The notes below the pieces were generated by a model. The model was not told the origin of the DNA. It made no database searches and was given only the letters and a program-made list of their open reading frames with translations. A stretch of 64,000 nt of DNA from Amphirosellinia nigrospora (lineage: Eukaryota; Ascomycota; Sordariomycetes; Xylariales; Xylariaceae), in contig SCHM01000001.1 of the NCBI GenBank assembly GCA_004123355.1, positions 13,092,193 to 13,156,192 of the forward strand, in the 5' to 3' direction. Each line of letters opens with the position of its first letter. The first letter of the stretch is position 1. The translations under genes and the position numbers were made by a program. Positions 58,971-64,000 of this stretch are shown here, piece after piece.

Positions 58971-61290
58971 ATGGCGAGGGAACAGGAACACCACGAGGAC
59001 GCGTCGATGATAAGGGTTAATGTGACGTCTACCACGGCCACGGAAAACTCGCCGCTGCTGCGCTCCGAGCGGAGTAGCCCGGGTCCCCGAGCTCGAGGTC
59101 GTCGGCTACACCCGATGACGAGGCGGATTTGGATGTCGCGAATCAGACGGTTACGAAGAGACGGGGCTGGCGATTATGTTGAGCGTCTATATCCTGATCT
59201 TCTTACAAGGTAATATTCAATTTTTTTTTAATTTTCTTTTTACATGTTGAACAAAACCCTCCGGTCATCTTTATAAGGCTGTGATTTCCTGCTCTGTCCG
59301 GATTATGTCTCGTTCTGGGACGATGATATCAAAGATTACTTGCTAATGTAAAGAAAACGCCAGCCATGAACATGAGCGGCATAACGATGGCGCAATCCAC
59401 CATCGCCGCGGACCTGGACGCGTACGAGAACGCCATGTGGTTCACGACGTCGTTCCTCGTCGCCCTGTCGTCCATGTCGCCGCTGACGGGGAAGCTGGCC
59501 ACCATCTTCTCCCCGCGGAGCATGGTGCTCGTGTCCTCGGCGCTGTTCGCCACCGGGTGTCTCGTCACGTCCCAGGCGCGCTCGTTCGCCGTCTTCATCC
59601 TCGGCCGCGTCATCACGGGCCTGGGCGGCGGCGGGACCATGGTGCTCGCCTTCATCCTCGTGCTCGAGCTCACGACGAAGAGGAACCGGGGGTTGTTTAT
59701 TGGGATTACGTGAGTTGTTGTGGATTTTTTCCTTCTTCTTCTATTAGAAAAGCCGGAGCGAATTGCTTGGTGTTGTGAAATTTTGTAAGCGCTAACCTGA
59801 ACTGCAACCACAGAAACGCCGGTTTCACTACGGGTGTTTCCCTCGGTGCGGTGGTTTTCGGCGGTTTGATTGAAACAGTTGGTTGGGTAAGCAGTTACTC
59901 CTAAACCTGATTCTCCGGCCAGGTCACTCACCCTTCAAACAGAGACCCCTTTTCTGGGCCAGGCGCCGCGAGTCTGCTCGCTGGCTTCGCCATCTTCCTC
60001 AGCATACCCAGCACTCTGAGTTCGCCGAATCAGATGAAAGACAAGGACGTGGCCTTGGGAACTAAGCTTCGACGAATCGATTACCTCGGCGCATTTTCTT
60101 GGTATGTGGATCCTTTCCAGATAGTTACCTCCTTATGCTGTTTCAATCCGGACTTACATGACCGCAGTCTGTACCGTCGTCCTCTTCCTCTTCGGCCTAT
60201 CGGGGACGATCCAGCCCGTCCCCCTCGGATCGTCGCTCGGGTCTCTAGTCATCTTCGTCGTCATCGAGAAATACGTCGCGGCCGACCCTATCGTTCCGCT
60301 TACGGTCCTCCAGAACCGCGGCGCGTTGTTGTCGTGCGTTTCCCAGCTTGGTTTTAGTGAGTCTACTCCGTTTTTAATAATCCAATGGGCGATGGGATAG
60401 AAGTTCATCCCGACTAGATTATAAGTCTCAAAAGCTCTGCATGACACAAGAATCGGATAAAGTTACTAATTCTCGACGTTAAAGTGGCCGCTCGGTGGAC
60501 AGTCTTGTTCTATTCGCCCATGACGGCGCTCGCCGTATTCGGCTTTAACCCAGCTGCCAGCGGGAGTATTCTCATTCCACCAACCTCGGATTTGGTTTGG
60601 GTGGCCTGCTCGTCGGTGTAAGTGTTACCTTATTTTAACCACCGTCGTCCCTCACAACTCATCTACTATACCACGAATACTAAGCAAGCTCAGGCCTTCC
60701 ACATCCGCCGCTCAGGCAGCTTCTGGGGTTCCAGCATAACCTGCTTCATTCTCTTCGGCCTTAGTCTCATGACCCTATCCCTAACATCTACACGTGACAC
60801 CCCTTTCCCACTATACGTCGTCATCGTCTTCCTCAACGGCCTCTTCACGGGAGGTGCCATGAACTACACCCTCGCCCACCTGCTGCACCTCACGCTCCCG
60901 GAGACGCACTACGTCGCCACGAGCCTGCTAGGCACGTTCCGCGGGTTCGCGGGTAGTTTCGGCAGCGCCATCGGCGGCGGCATCTTCGCGCGCACGCTGC
61001 GGGACTCTCTCGAGAAGGGCCTCAAGGCCCTCGACGGCAGCGACCACCTCTCCGAGGACCGCGTGCAGCTGATCCGGAAGCTGATCGGCAGCCCCCTGCT
61101 CGTGTACCACGGCGACCTGACCGAGGCCGAGACGACGGTCGCCGTGCTGGGGTATTCCGCCGCGCTGCGCGTGCTGTTCCAGGCCGCCGTCGTGTTGACT
61201 GCCGTCGTGCTGCTCCTGCAGGCTGCTACCGGGTGGAAGGGGCCCGGGGACAAAGTCGAGGATCGCGAGGAGGGTGGGCGTGATGAGTGA
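58971..61290 (+). CDS. MFS transporter, DHA2 type (drug or vacuolar basic amino acid)
   Basis: Fourteen-helix-type drug:H+ antiporter family, closest in feel to fungal VBA-like proteins. ATG 58971 opens a polar N-terminus (ATENSPLLRSERS), then LDVANQTVTKRRGLAIMLSV with YILIFLQ after two lost bases. Exons: 58971-59209, 59364-59709, 59814-59886, about 59942-60100, 60160-60360, 60485-60620, 60694-61290. Motifs: MNMSGITMAQSTIAADLDAY, AMWFTTSFLVALSSMSPLTG, GKLATIFSPRSMVL (motif A), FILGRVITGLGGGGTMVLAF, NAGFTTGVSLGAVVFGGLIE (motif C-like), FWAQAP, LGTKLRRIDYLGAFS, SPMTALAVFGFNPA, LIPTNLGFGLGGLLVG and a final TM region FQAAVVLTAVVLLLQAATGW. Frame changes near 59115, 59165, 59965, 59977, 60150 and 60578 are one lost base each. 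The 5' half of exon 59364-59709 and the last exon are very GC-rich. Substrate unknown. Confidence 0.83.
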
Positions 61291-61937
61291 TTGGGGGAGT
61301 TGGACTGTATGATGAGGATTTTAAATAAGATTGGTTGTGTGAGTGTATATACACCGAGGAACGGGCGACCGCATACGTATATTAAGGAGTGTTAGACATA
61401 TATATATTTTTTTCGGTTTAATATGAGAATAGTATTTACATATCATATATCTCATCGTCTTGGTTTGTTGTTTGAAGCGCTCTGAATATGATTATTAAGG
61501 AGATGATATCAATTATATGACAACAGCTTGGGATCAAATGCGAGTTGTGTTCAGCTAATAACCTCTTTGGGGTCCGTATTTGGGATCTGCAGGGTCACCT
61601 CAAGCTTCATTCCTTTGCATGAACCTGATTGTAGGTTTGCCAAATAGTCTTCTCGGTAACTTAAATCTGTCAACAAACGGTGCACATTATCTTCGAGTCT
61701 GGTAAGCGCTAGCTGAAATCGCGATGAATTATATAACATGGGAAACACTGTTTTCAAGGCGACTTTCCCATTGCCTGGTCATATGTACTAAGTAGCTCTA
61801 AATCATAAGCTTTGTCAAAAGAGAGACCACCGCCCGAACGGCTTCTCGATTGATCTACAAATTGGCGTATGGATGCTGACAAGCTTCAAAGAAATCCCCA
61901 TTTTCAGAATATGAGACATCATCGCTGCCCCCATTTG
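61291..61937. other. Intergenic, one possible small frame
   Basis: The minus-strand frame 61757-61551 (68 aa, FQLALTRLEDNVHRLLTDLS then EDYLANLQSGSC) is helical-looking and might be the end of a gene, but no start or upstream exon is evident. Otherwise AT-rich. Confidence 0.35.
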
Positions 61938-62558
61938 CTATTTACAACAAGACATTCGCACCAAAGGGGCGAGGTCGACACCAGGCATCGAGTCTAAAAA
62001 CGAATCTCCGTCAAAAGAATGTCGGCGGCGTATGATGTCAGGATCGGTCGGTTCCGTAGTCTGTGACGTAGAACTGGCCAAGGGGGTATGATCTGGCCAG
62101 AAGTCAGCTGTATATTCAATATGAAATACCGGTTTGCAATGCTCACGGAGTATATAATTGTTGCACCTTTTCAAGTGCCTGTTTCGGTTACTTGGACGAT
62201 TGAAAGACTTCCCACAGCGTCCACATATGTGCTGTCTCTCGGGTTCGGAGTGCCCACGGAGTATATTATTTTTGCAACTTTTCAAGTGCCTGTTTCGGTT
62301 ACTTGGACGATTGAAAGACTTCTCACAGCGTCCACATATGTGCTGTCTCTCGGGTTCGGAGTGCCCCTTTCTGTGAAAATTCAGGTCAGACTGCCGGGAA
62401 TATTTCTTGCCGCAGCCTACGTAGCTGCAGACGAAGAGCCCTCTGCAAGAATGAGCTGTTATGTGGTTTTTCAGGTTGTGGTTTCTTGTGAAGCTCGCCC
62501 CGCACAAGCATTCGAATCCCTCTCCAGTTCTCTTCGCGTAATGGTGTATAGTAGACAT
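61938..62558 (-). CDS. C2H2 zinc-finger protein with duplicated fingers, 206 aa
   Basis: Small nucleic-acid-binding-type protein, intronless and uninterrupted. Start is the complement of 62556-62558 (MSTIHHYAKRTGEGFECLC). Finger 1 is FECLCGASFTRNHNLKNHIT with AH, having only one residue between its cysteines; finger 2 is VCSYVGCGKKYSRQSDLNFH with RKGH. Fingers 3 and 4 are nearly identical, HICGRCEKSFNRPSNRNRHL and HICGRCGKSFNRPSNRNRHL, each ending in Cys (C2HC form) and preceded by GHSEPERQ; they arise from a recent 111-bp (37-codon) tandem duplication. The C-terminal 60 residues are polar and unstructured (SSTSQTTEPTDPDIIRRRHS). It may be a regulator. The adjacent minisatellite lies directly upstream, in its promoter region. 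It reads clean, without base errors. Confidence 0.75.
   Translation of the reverse strand: MSTIHHYAKRTGEGFECLCGASFTRNHNLKNHITAHSCRGLFVCSYVGCGKKYSRQSDLNFHRKGHSEPERQHICGRCEKSFNRPSNRNRHLKSCKNNILRGHSEPERQHICGRCGKSFNRPSNRNRHLKRCNNYILREHCKPVFHIEYTADFWPDHTPLASSTSQTTEPTDPDIIRRRHSFDGDSFLDSMPGVDLAPLVRMSCCK
62144..62365. repeat. Tandem 111-bp duplication inside the zinc-finger gene
   Basis: Two copies starting at CACGGAGTATAT (62144 and 62255), with only a handful of mismatches over 111 bp. In-frame, each encodes one finger plus linker. Confidence 0.85.
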
Positions 62559-62750
62559 AGTTACTTGAGGTTGGATGTAATTGCAACTTCGATGATGTCT
62601 AAAAATGAGGCTCAGTAATTGATGGTTCAGATTGGAGTTATAGTCGCAGCTTATCTCAATACCTACTTAAAAGAAGTAGGCAGCGCATCTTACTCTTATA
62701 CTGGCTCCCTGATTTACCAGGTACCTAGGTAACTAGCTCGGCTGCACTGG
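62559..62750. other. Short upstream region of the zinc-finger gene
   Basis: 192 bp between the start codon and the minisatellite. No motif identified. Confidence 0.35.
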
Positions 62751-63095
62751 CTCTCTCCCGCGATTTTGCACTGGCTCTCTTTTGCGATCTTGCACTGGCT
62801 CTCTTTTGCGATCTTGCACTGGCTCTCTTTTGCGATCTTGCACTGGCTCTCTCTCACGATCTTGCGCGATCTTGCACTGGCTCTCTTTTGCGATCTTGCA
62901 CTGGCTCTCTCTCGCGATCTTGCACTGGCTCTCTCTCACGATCTTGCGCGATCTTGCACTGGCTCTCTTTTGCGATCTTGCACTGGCTCTCTTTTGCGAT
63001 CTTGCACTGGCTCTCTCTCACGATCTTGCGCGATCTTGCACTGGCTCTCTTTTGCGATCTTGCACTGGCTCTCTTTCGCGATCTTGCACTAGCTC
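62751..63095. repeat. Minisatellite, 24-nt unit GATCTTGCACTGGCTCTCTTTTGC and variants
   Basis: About 13 head-to-tail copies of a 24-nt unit (consensus GATCTTGCACTGGCTCTCTT followed by TTGC). Unit variants end TTTTGC, TCACGATCTTGCGC or TCTCGC; the variant carrying an extra 10 nt (GATCTTGCGC) recurs at about 62854, 62941 and 63022, so a higher-order unit of about 80-90 nt is also present. Frames through it give repetitive SLLRSCTG or KREPVQDR peptides that are not genes. Confidence 0.9.
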
Positions 63096-63540
63096 TGCAC
63101 GACACAGTGGCAGTGCAAATGCCATGTACCTGCACTGGCTCCCGAATTTGTACCGCCTCATCTGCACTGCTACACCGGCTCATATACTTGCACTGGCTCT
63201 AGAAAAATTATTATCAATTTTCGTGCCAACGCTTCAGGTACGAACCATGATGCGTTCTTACCTCGAAACAGCATGTTTAGGTGCTGGACTTTGTAGCACC
63301 GGCTCAGCTGCGCTGGTTCACTCATCTACCTACTTGATAGGTAGCTGTACTGGCTTCACTGGCTCATCGGCTCATCTAACTGCACTGGCTCAAGAAAAAT
63401 CATCAGTAGGTTTCCTGCCATATTTCATGCCAACGCTCCAGGAATCTGATCTAGGCACCGCTTTAGCTGCAATATTAGAGGTTCTTATCTCGTAGCGTCT
63501 CTGTATGCTAGATTTCATAGCACTGGCTCATCGTTCAACT
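63096..63540. repeat. Diverged long repeats sharing the GCACTGGCTC core
   Basis: Two related segments, about 63185-63315 and 63375-63535, share in order GCACTGGCTC(T/A)AGAAAAAT, TGCCAACGCT(T)CAGG, TTCTTA(C/T)CTCG, and TAGCACCGGCTC / TAGCACTGGCTC. An older, larger duplication into or from which the minisatellite core grew. Confidence 0.6.
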
Positions 63541-63644
63541 CTGCTATAAATCTTTCCCTCTTGGAAAATATGTGCTCAGAGATCTCTACTTGAACAATGC
63601 CAAATACATATCAAGTTCTATTTTATTAGCTATTTTGCTCCAGA

Positions 63645-64000
63645 ATGACTCCTCAAATCACATACACTATCATTTTTGGCTCCCTTGCCTCAGTCATTGC
63701 CATCGCGACTATGGTCCAGAACTACCTTCAACGACAGCGACGCCATCGAGGTAATTCAGAATATTCGGTTCTTTCTAGAGGCCAATGACTAACACGTACT
63801 TAAAGCACATGATGTTGAAGCCCAATCGCCGTGGCGCGGTTGTAGAGCACACGGAACTCTTGCTGTCATAACGCCACTCGCCGTGCAGTGCTCCGACCTC
63901 AGAAGCCGCGCCTCCTTGAGGCACCCCGTGCTCCGCATGGACGGTTCGGCAGCGCCCAGCCCGTCGGTGGTACCTAAGACTAGACCTATGGCATTGCTTG
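63645..64000 (+). CDS. Small N-terminally anchored protein (3' part outside window)
   Basis: ATG 63645 begins MTPQITYTIIFGSLASVIAI, a single hydrophobic helix followed by a basic cluster (LQRQRRHRG), typical of a membrane-anchored protein with its C-terminal side in the cytosol. An intron GTAATT (63752) to AAG (63808) joins in phase to AHDVEAQSPWRG, and the frame stays open to the window edge. I do not recognise the family. Confidence 0.45.

Noticed and set aside
59329-59931. Minus-strand 200-aa frame
   Set aside because: Antisense to the DHA2 transporter exon, which has clear transporter motifs on the plus strand.
62782-63495. A 237-residue open frame and several overlapping ones through the minisatellite
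   Set aside because: They are translations of the 24-nt repeat in different frames (24 is divisible by three, so frames stay open); no start context or conserved motif.
1-64000. CRISPR arrays, bacterial operons, rRNA, or intact transposase/reverse-transcriptase genes
   Set aside because: None seen; the minisatellite has no spacers, and no transposase or RT motifs appear in any frame I read.

Overview
The window is nuclear DNA of a filamentous ascomycete (Pezizomycotina; a Sordariomycete is my best guess, unproven). The grounds are many short GT-AG introns (about 50-100 nt), a HET-domain gene, a fungal C2H2/fungal-specific transcription factor, a Pth11/rhodopsin-type membrane protein, several MFS transporters, and nuclear genes for mitochondrial proteins. 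Nothing bacterial or viral was recognised.

Layout, left to right. 0-25 kb: end of a YMC-type mitochondrial carrier (-); a frameshifted HET-domain gene (-); a frameshifted cytochrome P450 (+); a sugar porter (-); a long, decayed-looking gene of unknown family (+); a membrane-anchored SGNH hydrolase (+); a Cys-rich single-pass surface protein (-); a PIP-kinase-fold protein (-) divergent from a small helical/TPR-like protein (+); a possible 118-aa hydrophobic protein; a relic of a GH43 C-terminal domain (+) convergent with a second sugar porter (-). 25.2-31.8 kb: no gene recognised. 31.8-50.4 kb: C2H2 transcription factor, CRP1-like glycogen-binding-fold protein, tRNA-Ser(AGA) with a small intron, RNF10/Mag2-like RING protein, class 1A-type dihydroorotate dehydrogenase, GPI-type Cys-rich wall protein, and the 20 kDa (NDUFS7/PSST) subunit of complex I. 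50.4-54.5 kb: empty. 54.5-64 kb: a predicted 960-aa protein joining a seven-helix fungal rhodopsin/Pth11-like domain to a 12-helix FHS-type (FucP-like) sugar porter, a DHA2 drug/basic-amino-acid transporter, a C2H2 protein with a fresh internal finger duplication, a minisatellite block, and the start of a small membrane protein.

The most notable object is the rhodopsin-MFS fusion at 54493-57755: five exons, all splice phases consistent, no stop or frameshift, suggesting a receptor and a transporter in one chain. It is one of only two genes here that read cleanly end to end from start to stop. Almost every other gene, including core genes such as the complex I subunit, needs one or more corrections of the reading frame, nearly always one missing base and often at a short homopolymer. 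I read this mainly as consensus error in the assembly, so 'broken' genes below should be taken as probably intact in the organism unless stated otherwise. Clear exceptions are the GH43 relic (no catalytic domain, in-frame TAG) and possibly the 9.9-13.4 kb gene.

No secondary-metabolite backbone enzyme is present, so the P450, transporters and transcription factor are not evidently a biosynthetic cluster. The carbohydrate theme (two sugar porters, GH43 relic, FHS porter, CBM48-like protein) is suggestive but loose.
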